Counted from the stretch's first letter, positions 19,067 through 28,466 are shown. The stretch is DNA of 64,000 bases from SZUA-442 sp963753185 (GCA_963753185.1 CAVWBO010000007.1:1240001-1304000), one strand, 5' to 3'. The notes: a model not told the origin generated them from the sequence alone. Numbers and translations are program-made.

Positions 19067-20656
19067 CTAGACCCTCGGCCCGGAAGCAACCACCGCATCG
19101 TCGACGCCGTCGGCGTACTTCTTGAAGTTCGTTGCGAACATCCCGGCGAGGCGCTTCGCGTCCGCGTCGAAGGCTGCGCTGTCGCTCCAGGTCGGGCGTG
19201 GGTTGAGCAACTCGGACGGGACACCCGGAACCGACGTGGGGATGGACAGGCCGAACACGGGATCCTGTATGTACTCCACGTCGTCGAGGGCACCTTCGAG
19301 TGCGGCGTTGAGCATCGCCCTCGTGTGGGGAATCCGGATCCGGGTTCCAACCCCGTAGGGGCCTCCTGTCCACCCGGTGTTGATCATCCAGACGCGGCAG
19401 TCAAACTCCTTGATCTTCCCCTCCAGGACGTTGGCGTAGTACGACGGCGGGAGGGGCAGGAATGGTGCTCCGAAACACGGCGAGAACGTGGCGGAGGGCT
19501 CGGTCACCCCGCGCTCGGTGCCCGCCAGTTTCGCCGTGTAGCCACTGACGAAGTAGTACATCGCCTGCTCGGTGGTCAGGCGTGAGATGGGTGGCAGCAC
19601 GCCGAATGCGTCCGCCGAGAGGAAGACGATGTTACGCGGATGGGGTCCCATCATGCTCGGCTCCGCATTCGGCAGGTGGGCAAGCGGGTACGAGCATCGC
19701 GTGTTCTCCGTCTTCGATCCATCGGTGAAGATTGGTCGCCGCGTGTCGGGGCTGATCACCACGTTCTCGAGGATGGTCTCGAATTGGCTTGCCGCCTGAT
19801 GGATCAGCGGTTCGTCCTCCTCGGAGAGGTTGATCGTCTTGGCGTACGAGCCTCCCTCGATGTTGAAGATCCCCGCCGCTCCCCATCCGATCTCGTCGTC
19901 CCCGACCATGAGCCGTGCCGGATCGGTGGCGAGGGTCGTCTTGCCCGTACCCGACAGCCCGAAGATCACGGCGGAGTCACCTCGTTCCCTCCCCACACTG
20001 GCCGATGCATGCATCGACAGCACATTGCGCTTCGGGAGCAGGTAGTTCATCACGGAGAAGACCGACTTCTTCATCTCCCCGGCGTATGTGGTGCCCCCGA
20101 TCAGGAGGATCTTGTGGTCGAAGCTGATGCAGATGAACACCTCGCTGCGGGTTCCATCCCTCTCAGGCTCCGCCTGGAACGTCGGAGCGTGGACGATGGT
20201 GAAGTCAGGAACGAAGGTGTTCACCTCCTCGGAGGTGTCGAACTTCCTGCGAAGGATGAACATGTTCCGGCAGAAGAGCGAGTGCCACGGGCTCTCCGTG
20301 ATGGCCCTGACCGAGAGGCGGTTCTTCGGGTCGGCGCCCGCGTAGAGGTCCTGCACATAGAGCTCCCTCGCCCCGAGGTGGTCGGTGACCCTGCGATACA
20401 GCGCATCGAACACCTCAGGCTCCATCGGATGGTTGACGTCGCCCCACCAGATCTCGTCCTCGGTGCTCGCCTCACGGACGACGAACTTGTCCTTGGGGCT
20501 GCGTCCCGTGTACGGCACAGTGTCGACGACGAGCGCGCCATGGTGGGCGAGTTCGCCCTCGCCCCGGCGGACGGTGTGCTCGTAGAGTTCCGGAGTGGTC
20601 AGATCCCAATGGACGTCGCCTGTGGGTGTGATTCCGTGGTGTGAAAGTGACCGCAT
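19067..20656 (-). CDS. pckA: phosphoenolpyruvate carboxykinase (ATP)
   Basis: A 529-residue enzyme of the ATP-dependent type: the P-loop is GLSGTGKTTL (residues 233-242), the kinase-2 motif VGDDEIGW follows near 251, and the family hallmarks SPKDKF, NRLSVRAITESPWHSLF and GTTYAGEMKKS are present. It converts oxaloacetate plus ATP into phosphoenolpyruvate, the entry step of gluconeogenesis. Many actinobacteria use the unrelated GTP-dependent enzyme instead. ATG 20656 has GGAGGT upstream. The gene is divergent from the AspT-like transporter, with 93 bp between the starts. Confidence 0.96.
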   Translation of the reverse strand: MRSLSHHGITPTGDVHWDLTTPELYEHTVRRGEGELAHHGALVVDTVPYTGRSPKDKFVVREASTEDEIWWGDVNHPMEPEVFDALYRRVTDHLGARELYVQDLYAGADPKNRLSVRAITESPWHSLFCRNMFILRRKFDTSEEVNTFVPDFTIVHAPTFQAEPERDGTRSEVFICISFDHKILLIGGTTYAGEMKKSVFSVMNYLLPKRNVLSMHASASVGRERGDSAVIFGLSGTGKTTLATDPARLMVGDDEIGWGAAGIFNIEGGSYAKTINLSEEDEPLIHQAASQFETILENVVISPDTRRPIFTDGSKTENTRCSYPLAHLPNAEPSMMGPHPRNIVFLSADAFGVLPPISRLTTEQAMYYFVSGYTAKLAGTERGVTEPSATFSPCFGAPFLPLPPSYYANVLEGKIKEFDCRVWMINTGWTGGPYGVGTRIRIPHTRAMLNAALEGALDDVEYIQDPVFGLSIPTSVPGVPSELLNPRPTWSDSAAFDADAKRLAGMFATNFKKYADGVDDAVVASGPRV

Positions 20657-20749
20657 GGGACCTCCGCTGTTCCGGTTACTCCTAGGGTACGCATGTCCGG
20701 GGATGCTTCGAATCGGGTGCGACGCCTCGGCGACGGAGAGGACGGCGCC

Positions 20750-22378
20750 ATGATCGAGTTGCTCGTGGAGAGTCCGCTCCTCCTCCTCTTCGTCACCCTC
20801 GGCATCGGGTACCTCGTCGGTCGGATCACGATTGGAGGGTTCAGCCTCGGGATCTCGGCTGTGCTCTTCGTCGGTCTCGCCATCGGGGCGCTGGACCCCG
20901 ATCTGCGCCTCCCCGATTTCGTCTACCTGTTCGGTCTCATCGTCTTCGTCTACACGGTGGGCCTCGCGGCAGGTCCCGGATTCCTCGCCTCCTTTCGACG
21001 TGCGGGGGCCAAGGACAACGCACTCGTCGCGACCGTCATCGTCGTGTCGGTCGTGGTGGTGCTGGCCGGAGCCCGGATGCTGGGCCTGAGCGGTCCGTTC
21101 GCCGCGGGCGTCTACACGGGCTCCCTCACGAACACTCCAGCACTCGCCGCTGTGCTCCAGTACGAGACGGAGACGTCCGCGCCCGACGACCTCGACCGAA
21201 ACCTGGCCGAGCCCGTGGCCGGATACTCGGTCACCTATCCCTTCGGCGTTCTCGGGATGGTTCTCGCCGTCTACGTCCTTCGACGCCTTCGTCCCGGCGG
21301 GGGGGACATCGAGCAGACGGCGGGCATGCTCCCCGAGGATCTGACGGCCACGACGGCGGTGGTCACGAATGCCCGATACACCGGGATCGCGCTCTCATCC
21401 CTCATGGAGGGCACCGAGTGGCGAGTTGTCTTCACCCGACACCGGGAGGGAGCGGGAACCGAGATCCCCGATCCCGACACGGTGTTCCATCCAGGGGATC
21501 TGGTGACCGTGATCGGAGAGGGTCACGACGTCGACGAAGTCGTTCGCGCGCTCGGGGAGAGGGCGAGTGTGGATCTCGCCCTCGATCGGACCGACATCGA
21601 TTACCGGCGCATCTTCGTATCCAACGACGCCATCGTCGGACAGCGCATCGGTTCACTGGATCTACGGTCGCGTTTCGGAGCGATCGTCACAAGGGTGCGA
21701 CGAGGCGACGTCGACCGGATGGCACACGCCGACACCGTGCTCGAGCTTGGTGATCGGATCAGGGTCGTCGCCCCGCGCGTGCGGATGGACGCCGTGAGCG
21801 TGTACTTCGGAGACTCCTTCCGAAAGCTCTCGGAGATCGACGTCGCTGCCTTCAGCCTCGGAATCGTCTTCGGACTACTCGTGGGCATGATCCCCATTCC
21901 GCTGCCTGGTGGGACGACATTCACCCTCGGTCCGGCTGGAGGCCCGCTCGTGGTGGGCATGGTGCTCGGAGCTCTCCGCCAGACGGGTCCGATCACCTGG
22001 CAGCTGCCCTACAACGCGAGCCTCACGCTGCGCCAGATCGGCGCCGTCCTCTTCTTGGCAGGTGTGGGAATTCGCTCCGGATACGCCTTCGTCGACACCC
22101 TCGCCGGTGGTGTCGGCATCCAACTCTTCCTCCTCGGCGTGACTGTCACGACCCTCTCCGCGATGCTCGTCATCCTCGGAGGCGTCTACCTGCTCAAGAC
22201 ACCGACCGGTATCCTCACTGGCATGGTCGCAGGGATGGGCACCCAGCCGGCGGTGCTGGCGTTCGCCACGGAACAGACGAAGGATGACCTTCCCAACGCC
22301 GGATACGCCACGGTGTACGCGGTTGCGACGTTGACCAAGATCCTCCTGGCACAGGCCATCGTATTGGCACTGCAATGA
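20750..22378 (+). CDS. AspT/YidE-type antiporter with central TrkA_C (RCK_C) domains
   Basis: A 542-residue protein with two Asp-Al_Ex membrane halves (residues about 1-165 and 370-540) flanking two cytosolic TrkA_C domains. Recognisable parts are LGIGYLVGRITIGGFSLGISAVLFVGLAIGAL, YTGSLTNTPALAAVL in the first half, and GPAGGPLVVGMVLG, TPTGILTGMVAGMGTQPAVLAFA in the second. Aspartate:alanine exchangers and YidE/YbjL proteins have this layout; the physiological substrate (dicarboxylate or amino acid) cannot be told. ATG 20750 follows GGAGAGG at 8 nt and opens a hydrophobic helix; upstream in-frame starts lack support. Confidence 0.88.
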   Translation: MIELLVESPLLLLFVTLGIGYLVGRITIGGFSLGISAVLFVGLAIGALDPDLRLPDFVYLFGLIVFVYTVGLAAGPGFLASFRRAGAKDNALVATVIVVSVVVVLAGARMLGLSGPFAAGVYTGSLTNTPALAAVLQYETETSAPDDLDRNLAEPVAGYSVTYPFGVLGMVLAVYVLRRLRPGGGDIEQTAGMLPEDLTATTAVVTNARYTGIALSSLMEGTEWRVVFTRHREGAGTEIPDPDTVFHPGDLVTVIGEGHDVDEVVRALGERASVDLALDRTDIDYRRIFVSNDAIVGQRIGSLDLRSRFGAIVTRVRRGDVDRMAHADTVLELGDRIRVVAPRVRMDAVSVYFGDSFRKLSEIDVAAFSLGIVFGLLVGMIPIPLPGGTTFTLGPAGGPLVVGMVLGALRQTGPITWQLPYNASLTLRQIGAVLFLAGVGIRSGYAFVDTLAGGVGIQLFLLGVTVTTLSAMLVILGGVYLLKTPTGILTGMVAGMGTQPAVLAFATEQTKDDLPNAGYATVYAVATLTKILLAQAIVLALQ

Positions 22379-22394
22379 CGCCGCCCAACGCGTC

Positions 22395-22787
22395 GTGCGC
22401 ACTCTCATGAAGGCGGCTGGACTTCTCGCCGTGGTGCTTCTCTCCGTGGTCTGGGCGTTCCAGGTTGCCCTTGCCTTCGGCGCTCCGCTCGGATCCGCTG
22501 CGTGGGGTGGTCAGAACAAGGGGGCGCTCCCGACACGGTTGCGTATCGCCAGTGGGGTCGCTGCCGTGGTCGTGTATCCGTTGATCGTGATCTACGTGCT
22601 CGGCGCCTCCGGGCTGATCGAGGTCGATTCGGTGGTGATTCGTCCTCTCGGGATGTGGACGCTGTCCGGCATCTTCACAGTGGGAGCGGTTGGAAACCTC
22701 GCTTCCCGATCGACGGTCGAGCGGGTCTGGGCGCCGGTATCCCTCGTGATAGCGGTGTGCTGCGCAGTCATCGCGATCGGCATGTAG
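22395..22787 (+). CDS. small four-helix membrane protein, unknown function
   Basis: A 130-residue hydrophobic protein with four likely membrane helices (around residues 5-27, 48-70, 80-100 and 108-129) and the loop APLGSAAWGGQNKGALPTRLRIASG between the first two. I recognise no named family with certainty. GTG 22395 and ATG 22407 are both possible starts; neither has a clear ribosome site. It lies 16 bp after the AspT-like gene and is probably co-transcribed with it, which hints at an envelope role but nothing more specific. Confidence 0.65.
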   Translation: MRTLMKAAGLLAVVLLSVVWAFQVALAFGAPLGSAAWGGQNKGALPTRLRIASGVAAVVVYPLIVIYVLGASGLIEVDSVVIRPLGMWTLSGIFTVGAVGNLASRSTVERVWAPVSLVIAVCCAVIAIGM

Positions 22788-22818
22788 CGGGCACAGGACG
22801 ATGTCGGGACGATCCCTG

Positions 22819-24411
22819 TCAGGACCCCGCGTCGGCGAGGGCGTACATGTAGCCGTCGGTGCTGGCGAGGTAGATCCTGTCCTTCCAGACGGCGGGTGTA
22901 GCGAGGAGTGAGGCGTCGCCGACCGGAAGCGTCCATTTCAGCTCCGGTTCACGGGGATCGGCGAGATCGAAGGCGTTGAGGGTCCCACTCCTGCTCGCGA
23001 CGAGGAGGGTGTCGTCGACGATGACGGGAGATGACCACGCCCGTGCCCCGACGTTGTAGACCCACAGTTCCTCACCCGTGTCACGATCGACGGCCACGAG
23101 GAAGCCCTTGTTGGTCACGACATAGATGACGCCGTCTCCGAGCGCAGGCGTCGCCCACATACCGCCCTGGGCGGGTGGTTCTGTGATCGAGTACATGCCC
23201 CACACGTACGGGTCGCCATCGGTGTATGGGTCGAGCTTGACGAGTTGGCCGAGCTCACGGCCCCGTGGCAGGTACCGCTTCCACTCCACGGGGACGTACA
23301 GCATGCCTTCCTCGTCGATCACGATCGACGCGTCGACGTCGTCGCCCACCCAGTAGTCGAAGACGACGGGCGCTACCCCGTTCTCGACGTTCGTGATGTC
23401 GAGGCCGATGATTCGACCCGCCGAGGTGCCAAAGTACGCGCGCCCCTCGAAGATGGCGGTCGAGCTCTCGACCGAGGTCGACACACAGCGGCTGCCGATC
23501 GTGCATCCGTCCTGGATCTTCGCCATCAGCTCGTCGTCCCAGGTCTCCATGCTGAAGACCAACTCGGGATCGACGGTGACCGAACCGCTTGCGTCGTACC
23601 CGCGGTTGAGTTTCCAGATGTAGTAGATGGAGTTCTCCCCACCCTCGAACAGCAGGTCGTTGACGATCCGCGGTGCAGAGTCCCAGTCGTCGTTCCACCT
23701 ACCACCGAGACCGACGCGATCCGAGGGCTCTGGGCAGTCCCTGAGGCATGCCTCGAAGTCCCACGCGACCTCGGGTTCGGCGCGGTCGAGGGCGACGATG
23801 CGCAGCTTGTTGTCGCGGCTCCCGAAGTAGACGAGGGGGAAACCGTCAGGGTCGAGGGTCGGGCTGCCCTTGACGATGTCGCCTGTGGTGATCGGGGTCC
23901 TCGTCGCAAGCCCGGTGCTCGCGTCGACGAAGTGGAACTTGCGGTCGTAGGCACCGAACATCATCTCGGTGACACCGTCTGGGCGCTCCCAGATGATGGG
24001 TTGGCCCGTCCAACCGTTGCCGCACCACGTCGACGTCGTGCCGAGGTCGGTGGACTCGCTACACATCGGAGCGTCCGGATAGCGCCAGGAAACGGAGGGC
24101 GAGTCAGGGACCGGTCCCGTGCCGTACCACGTGTTGGTCGGATTCCCTCGAAACGTGAGCAGTCCCTCCACCGCGTCGCCCCACGGTTGCCCGACGGTTC
24201 TGCGGTCCACCCAGGGATGCATAGGGACCTCGGGCACCGTGGTCGTCGTATCAGACCCTGGTGTCCCGGAGTCGCCCGGCACGGTGGATTCCGACGTACC
24301 GGGAGGCTGGGACGTCGTGGACGGATCGGACTCCGTCCCGTCACCGGTCCCACCGACACAGGCCGTCGCGAGGACGGACAACGCGATGATGAGAGATGAA
24401 ACGGCCCGCAT
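22819..24411 (-). CDS. PQQ-type beta-propeller lipoprotein
   Basis: A 530-residue exported lipoprotein: the signal segment ends in the lipobox LATAC (C18), followed by a Ser/Thr/Pro-rich linker to about residue 65. The rest consists of PQQ-like/outer-membrane-assembly-type repeats such as GRIIGLDI, FLVAVDRDTGEELWVYNVG, GTLNAFDLADP and YMYALADAG, with WxxxPxVxDGxVY-type blades. Several paired cysteines (MCSESTDLGTTSTWC, EACLRDC) suggest disulfides. Such proteins often bind partners or cofactors outside the cell; no active site is evident. The start is the ATG at 24411 immediately before the signal. Confidence 0.85.
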   Translation of the reverse strand: MRAVSSLIIALSVLATACVGGTGDGTESDPSTTSQPPGTSESTVPGDSGTPGSDTTTTVPEVPMHPWVDRRTVGQPWGDAVEGLLTFRGNPTNTWYGTGPVPDSPSVSWRYPDAPMCSESTDLGTTSTWCGNGWTGQPIIWERPDGVTEMMFGAYDRKFHFVDASTGLATRTPITTGDIVKGSPTLDPDGFPLVYFGSRDNKLRIVALDRAEPEVAWDFEACLRDCPEPSDRVGLGGRWNDDWDSAPRIVNDLLFEGGENSIYYIWKLNRGYDASGSVTVDPELVFSMETWDDELMAKIQDGCTIGSRCVSTSVESSTAIFEGRAYFGTSAGRIIGLDITNVENGVAPVVFDYWVGDDVDASIVIDEEGMLYVPVEWKRYLPRGRELGQLVKLDPYTDGDPYVWGMYSITEPPAQGGMWATPALGDGVIYVVTNKGFLVAVDRDTGEELWVYNVGARAWSSPVIVDDTLLVASRSGTLNAFDLADPREPELKWTLPVGDASLLATPAVWKDRIYLASTDGYMYALADAGS

Positions 24412-24491
24412 TGGCAGGGAGTGTATGGCGGGAGCGGGGATGCCACTGCCAGCGAATCGGTGGCCGACGCGCGCCCGGCGGCAATCACGCG

Positions 24492-24529
24492 AGCGAGCCT
24501 CCTCCGGATGTCTTCGAAGGAGGCTCGCT
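24492..24529. terminator. perfect 12-bp inverted repeat between two minus-strand genes
   Basis: AGCGAGCCTCCT (24492-24503) and AGGAGGCTCGCT (24518-24529) pair perfectly around a 14-nt loop. It lies 34 bp after the DUF7144 gene stop and about 80 bp before the PQQ lipoprotein start, on their strand, so it would work as a U-tract-less terminator. Confidence 0.55.
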
Positions 24530-24562
24530 GTGTCTTCGATCGGTCTCAGGCCTCGGTGTGGT

Positions 24563-24964
24563 TCATGCGCCTTCGGCGATGTCGCGGCCGTGGACGGTGA
24601 GCGCCCAGATCACGAACGCATTCGCGGTGATCATGATGATCGACCAGAACGGATACCACGGCAGCCAGGCGAAGTTCACGAGCGTGCTCACGATCGCGAT
24701 GATCACACCGACGGTGCGCGCCCACACGGCGCCGCTGTACAGCGCGACCGCCGCTGCGACGACGACGAGGCCCATGATCAGGTGGATCCATCCCCATGTG
24801 GTGGCATCGAACTGGAAGAGGTAGTCAGGCGTGACGACATAGAACTCGTCCTCGAGGAGTGCGATGAATCCTGCAATGGCGTGGAAGCCACCGAGCAGTC
24901 CCATCATCACCGATGCGTAGATCGTCCATCCGATCGCGGCTCCACTGACCTCGCGTTGTGTCAT
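24563..24964 (-). CDS. DUF7144-type four-helix membrane protein
   Basis: A 133-residue membrane protein with four helices. The first carries MGLLGGFHAIAGFIAL and the third is preceded by TTWGWIHLIMGLVVVAAAVALY; the acidic loop LLEDEFYVVTPDYLFQFDATTWGW and the end LPWYPFWSIIMITANAFVIWAL match the actinobacterial DUF7144 family. No function is known for this family. ATG 24964 has GAGAGGA upstream. The 209 bp between this gene and the META-domain gene contain nothing I can recognise. Confidence 0.75.
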   Translation of the reverse strand: MTQREVSGAAIGWTIYASVMMGLLGGFHAIAGFIALLEDEFYVVTPDYLFQFDATTWGWIHLIMGLVVVAAAVALYSGAVWARTVGVIIAIVSTLVNFAWLPWYPFWSIIMITANAFVIWALTVHGRDIAEGA

Positions 24965-25173
24965 CTGCTCATCCTCTCGCTCTGGATCGACCGGTATCGA
25001 CTTCCCGCTCGGTCGATTCGGCTCCCGGATCGGCCGAAAACGACCTCACGGGCCGAGCACCGGCCGACCGCGTCTTCTCATGATCAGGCAACACCGTCAG
25101 CAGTGTCAGAGCATCATCCGATGGGGATGAATCGACGCACCTCGGGAAGAGCACCGGAGCGCGTCCTTCCGGT

Positions 25174-25884
25174 TCACCGGGCGAATCGGGAGAACCTGAG
25201 CAGGTTCAAGCCTTCCGTGTCGAGGCAACGCATCGTCCCGTCGTCTTCGAACTCGTAGCGCGCAATCTCCGGCAGGAGCCCGAGGTAGCGGCTCTCCTGG
25301 TCCATGATGCCGGGAGGTTCTCCACACATCTTGCGCGTGCCCGCAGGCAGCCCGACGCCCATCGCCCCGTCGGCTGCCGAGTACTCGGCACGATACCTGT
25401 TGCATCCCGACGATCCCGCCAGGGTGCCCTCCTCGTCGAAGATGGCGGTGATCTCTGTACCGGTCAGCACCGACACCATGGCCTGCCTGCCGTTGTTGTA
25501 TGAGTCGAGCCGCCACGCACCCGGGAGGCTGAAACCCACTCGTTCGAACAGGAGGATCGGATCGTCGCCTGCCGACATGACGAGGTGCCCCTCGACGAGG
25601 GCCATGGAGTCGACCCCGTCGAGGAGCGACGCGTAGTCGCGCTCGACCTCCATCACCTCTGGCTCGCACATCCGCATCGTCATCGCGAGCGGCCCGATCG
25701 CTATGCGTCCTTCATCGACGAGCACCGATCCGGAGTATCGGTTGCACCCTGCAAGGCCGCTCACACGGCCGTCCTCGAGCCTGAGCGTCACCGTGACATC
25801 GATGGGCACGGTCGTCCGATCGTTCGCGCTCCCGTATTCGAGGAGTCTCCAAACCTCGTCGGCTGCGGATACATGGACGTCCAT
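25174..25884 (-). CDS. tandem META-domain (HslJ-like) protein
   Basis: A 236-residue protein with two META domains. Each has the signature SGxxGCNRYxG/A: VSGLAGCNRYSGSVLVDEGR near residue 40 and LAGSSGCNRYRAEYSA near 155, followed by MRMCEPEVMEVERDY and RKMCGEPPGIMDQESRY. META domains occur in heat-inducible or secreted proteins such as HslJ; this copy has no visible signal peptide. The conserved cysteines probably stabilise the fold. The start is uncertain: ATG 25884 is given, but the frame stays open to GTG 25929 and no clear ribosome site decides. It is divergent from the CNNM gene. Confidence 0.8.
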   Translation of the reverse strand: MDVHVSAADEVWRLLEYGSANDRTTVPIDVTVTLRLEDGRVSGLAGCNRYSGSVLVDEGRIAIGPLAMTMRMCEPEVMEVERDYASLLDGVDSMALVEGHLVMSAGDDPILLFERVGFSLPGAWRLDSYNNGRQAMVSVLTGTEITAIFDEEGTLAGSSGCNRYRAEYSAADGAMGVGLPAGTRKMCGEPPGIMDQESRYLGLLPEIARYEFEDDGTMRCLDTEGLNLLRFSRFAR

Positions 25885-26006
25885 GGATCGCACGCTACCC
25901 GCCACACGGCCCACCGTGGCGAAGGTCACCGAGCGAACGTGGGAGTCATCGCCGAGCCACGCTCGGGTACACTCGGGTCTCGCCCAGGAGGCTCGATCTG
26001 GACATC

Positions 26007-27263
26007 GTGTGGCCGGAGCTCGTGCTCATCGCCACCCTCGTGGTGATCAACGCAATCCTCGCAGGGAGCGAAATCGCCCTGATCTCGCTCCGTGAACCCC
26101 AGCTGGACCGGATGGAGCAGAGGGGAGGAGCGGGCCTCGTGACCGCACAGCTCGCCCGTGACCCCAACCGATTCCTCGCAACGATCCAGATCGGGATCAC
26201 GCTCGCCGGATTCCTGGCCTCCGCAGTTGCGGCAGTGAGCCTTGCCGAACCGATCGTCGGGTGGTTCGCACTGTTCGGGGAGGCCGCCGAAACGGTCGCG
26301 ATCGTCGTGGTGACCGTCATCCTCTCGTTCATCACCCTCGTCTTCGGTGAGCTCGCGCCCAAGCGACTCGCGCTCCAGCGATCCGAATCCTGGGCACTGG
26401 CCATAGGGCGTCCCCTGCACTGGTTCGCGGTTGCCGCAACGCCACTCGTCTGGTTCCTCAGCGTGTCCACGGACCTGGTGGTGAGGTTGTTCGGCGGATC
26501 CCCCGGCTCGCGGCGCGAGGAGGTCGACCTCGAGGAGCTCCGTGAAACGATCGTCGCCAGGGGCCATCTGCCTGCGGGTCAGCACGAGGTCCTCCTCGGT
26601 GCCTTCGAGGTCGCGGAGCGAACCGTCCAGGAGGTCATGACCCCTCGTCCAGACGTCTACACGCTCGATGCGGGCACGACCGTGTCATCAGCCATCGAAT
26701 GCCTCCTCGAAGCGGGATACACCCGCGCGCCCGTCACCGCCTCGGATCGGGGCCTCGACTCGGCGATCGGGGTGGTGGCGCTCCAGGATCTCGCCGGAGC
26801 TGATCCCGGATCCACGATCAGGGCACATATCCGGGCGGCACAGGTGATGCCGGAGTCGCTCAGGGTGTTGGTGGCCCTCCGCAGGCTCCAGGCAGGCCGT
26901 CAGCCGCTGGCGTTCATCGTGGACGAGTTCGGCGGTATCGAGGGGATCGTGACGGTCGAGGATCTCATCGAGGAGCTCGTCGGGGAGATCTACGACGAGT
27001 CCGACCTGATCGTCGCCACGCCTCGAGCCACCGCCGATGGGAGCATTCTCGTCCCGGGGCGATTTCCCGTACACGACCTCCACGAGTTCGGTATCCACGT
27101 TCCGTCTGGTGACTACACGACGGTTGCCGGCCTGGTGCTCGACGCCGCCGGACGGTTGCCCGATCCGGGGGACGAATTCACGGTGGGACACTGGACCGTT
27201 ACGGTGGTGTCAGTGAGCGGCCGCTCGATCACCGATGTGCGCTTCTCACCTGTGCACGATTGA
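26007..27263 (+). CDS. CNNM/CorC (hemolysin C) family transporter
   Basis: A 418-residue protein with the standard three-part layout. The N-terminal CNNM membrane domain (residues 1-180) carries LAGSEIALISL and VFGELAPKRLALQ. Two CBS domains follow (about 200-330: VQEVMTPRPDVYTLD, AFIVDEFGGIEGIVTVEDLIEELVGEIYDE). A CorC_HlyC domain ends it (330-415: FPVHDLHEFGIHVPSGDYTTVAGLVL). Family members handle magnesium or cobalt efflux. GTG 26007 is the best start, although the nearest AGGAGG is 14 nt away. It is not obviously in an operon. Confidence 0.92.
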   Translation: MWPELVLIATLVVINAILAGSEIALISLREPQLDRMEQRGGAGLVTAQLARDPNRFLATIQIGITLAGFLASAVAAVSLAEPIVGWFALFGEAAETVAIVVVTVILSFITLVFGELAPKRLALQRSESWALAIGRPLHWFAVAATPLVWFLSVSTDLVVRLFGGSPGSRREEVDLEELRETIVARGHLPAGQHEVLLGAFEVAERTVQEVMTPRPDVYTLDAGTTVSSAIECLLEAGYTRAPVTASDRGLDSAIGVVALQDLAGADPGSTIRAHIRAAQVMPESLRVLVALRRLQAGRQPLAFIVDEFGGIEGIVTVEDLIEELVGEIYDESDLIVATPRATADGSILVPGRFPVHDLHEFGIHVPSGDYTTVAGLVLDAAGRLPDPGDEFTVGHWTVTVVSVSGRSITDVRFSPVHD

Positions 27264-27378
27264 CGGGGCCCTTTGCATCACACGGTTCCGCTGGCAGGGT
27301 CTCCCCGCCAGGTCGCGACCAGCGGCGTAGGCTCCATCGGTACGAGTACCGGCACAGGCATCGATTGGGGTCCACGAC

Positions 27379-27921
27379 ATGAAGGTGTATACCAAGGGCG
27401 GCGACGATGGGACGACCGGGCTCCTCTTCGGCGGTCGTGTCCGAAAGGATGCGCCCGCTCCCACGGCATATGGAGCGGTCGACGAGGCCCAGGCGGCCCT
27501 CGGTGTCGTCAGGGCCGAGCTCGACGACGACGACGAACTCGGTGCCATGGTGGTTTCGATCATGCGCGATCTGTGGGTGCTCATGGCAGAGCTCGCAACC
27601 CTCCCCGAGAGCCGTGCGAAGCTCGAGCCGGGTCGAACACTCGTGACCTCGGAGATGGTGACGAGGCTCGAACAGGCCATCGATGATGTCGCAGGTCGCT
27701 TCGACTCGCCGACGGAGTTCATCGTGCCCGGCGGGAACAGGGTTGCCGCACTCCTCGATGTGGCGAGGACCATCGTGCGCAGGGCCGAACGCGAGTCACT
27801 CCCCGCACTACACGACGAGAGCCAAGCGGGCATCTACCTCAACAGGCTCTCAGATCTCCTGTGGACGCTTGCCCGGTGGAGCGAAGGCGACTCATCGACC
27901 GCCGTCCGCGATGTGACGTGA
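27379..27921 (+). CDS. cob(I)alamin adenosyltransferase, PduO type
   Basis: A 180-residue ATP:cob(I)alamin adenosyltransferase. It opens with KVYTKGGDDGTTGLLFGGRVRK, the N-terminal ATP-binding motif, and has YGAVDEAQAALGVVR, PGGNRVAALLDVARTIVRRAERE and YLNRLSDLLWTLAR, all PduO hallmarks. It makes adenosylcobalamin for B12-dependent enzymes. Its last 30 bp overlap the convergent YbaK-like gene. A TAGGCT box lies about 50 bp upstream. No cobalamin riboswitch is visible. Confidence 0.94.
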   Translation: MKVYTKGGDDGTTGLLFGGRVRKDAPAPTAYGAVDEAQAALGVVRAELDDDDELGAMVVSIMRDLWVLMAELATLPESRAKLEPGRTLVTSEMVTRLEQAIDDVAGRFDSPTEFIVPGGNRVAALLDVARTIVRRAERESLPALHDESQAGIYLNRLSDLLWTLARWSEGDSSTAVRDVT

Positions 27922-28377
27922 CGTCACATCGGCGACGGTCGCATCCAGGATGTCGATCAGGGATGAACCGTCGACGGTGATCGACACGCCGTGCGCGCCG
28001 CCGCCGATCGAGACGGTGGATCCCGCGACGGCCGTGTCAGCGATGACCGGCCACGGCGTCACAGCTCCGAACGGTGTGATCGTGCCACGTTCGTAGCCGG
28101 TGACGATGAGCGCTTCGGCTGCGTCCGGCATCGAGAGTCGACGCTCGCCGGTGAGCGCACGGAGTTTCGGCCAGTCGATGACCCGATCGCCGGGGACCAG
28201 GACGAAGAGGTAGTCATCATCTGCCCGTCGCACCACGAGGGTCTTGATGACGGCGGCGGGGTCGACGCCTCGGAGGGTCGCGGCCTCCTCGAGGCTCGAG
28301 ACCCTCCCATGTCGAACGACCGTGTGGTCGATGCTCGCGAGGCGAGGGTCCTCGAGGGCGGGCGTCAGGTCGGTCAT
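27892..28377 (-). CDS. YbaK/EbsC-type aminoacyl-tRNA deacylase
   Basis: A 161-residue YbaK-domain protein. The family core is present: VVRHGRVSSLEEAATLRGVDPAAVIKTLVVRR with the catalytic-type lysine, LFVLVPGDRVIDWPKLRAL, and ITPFGAVTPWPVIADTAV followed by VSIGGGAHGVSITVDG. Such enzymes hydrolyse mischarged aminoacyl-tRNAs (for example Cys-tRNA-Pro) in trans. ATG 28377 is preferred over the upstream frame because homology begins soon after. The 3' end overlaps the adenosyltransferase gene, so the two transcripts are antisense over 30 bp. Confidence 0.9.
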   Translation of the reverse strand: MTDLTPALEDPRLASIDHTVVRHGRVSSLEEAATLRGVDPAAVIKTLVVRRADDDYLFVLVPGDRVIDWPKLRALTGERRLSMPDAAEALIVTGYERGTITPFGAVTPWPVIADTAVAGSTVSIGGGAHGVSITVDGSSLIDILDATVADVTSRHIADGGR

Positions 28378-28454
28378 CGGGGCCTCATCGGACCATTGTG
28401 GCATCGACGGGCGTGATCGTGGTCATGGACGTACGGGTGAGGCTGTGGCCGGTG

Positions 28455-28460
28455 TACTGT
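28455..28460 (+). promoter_or_regulatory. probable -10 element (TACTGT) upstream of zwf
   Basis: TACTGT fits TAnnnT and ends 6 nt before ATG 28467, the first codon of a 9-codon frame overlapping the zwf start. That spacing would give a leaderless transcript beginning at the ATG. Confidence 0.4.
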
Positions 28461-28466
28461 CGCACG

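Noticed and set aside
24969..25154. 61-residue minus-strand frame between DUF7144 and META genes
   Set aside because: No ribosome site, no hydrophobic or family pattern, composition like non-coding frames.
27264..27378. Cobalamin riboswitch before the adenosyltransferase gene
   Set aside because: No B12-box-like sequence and the gap is too short.
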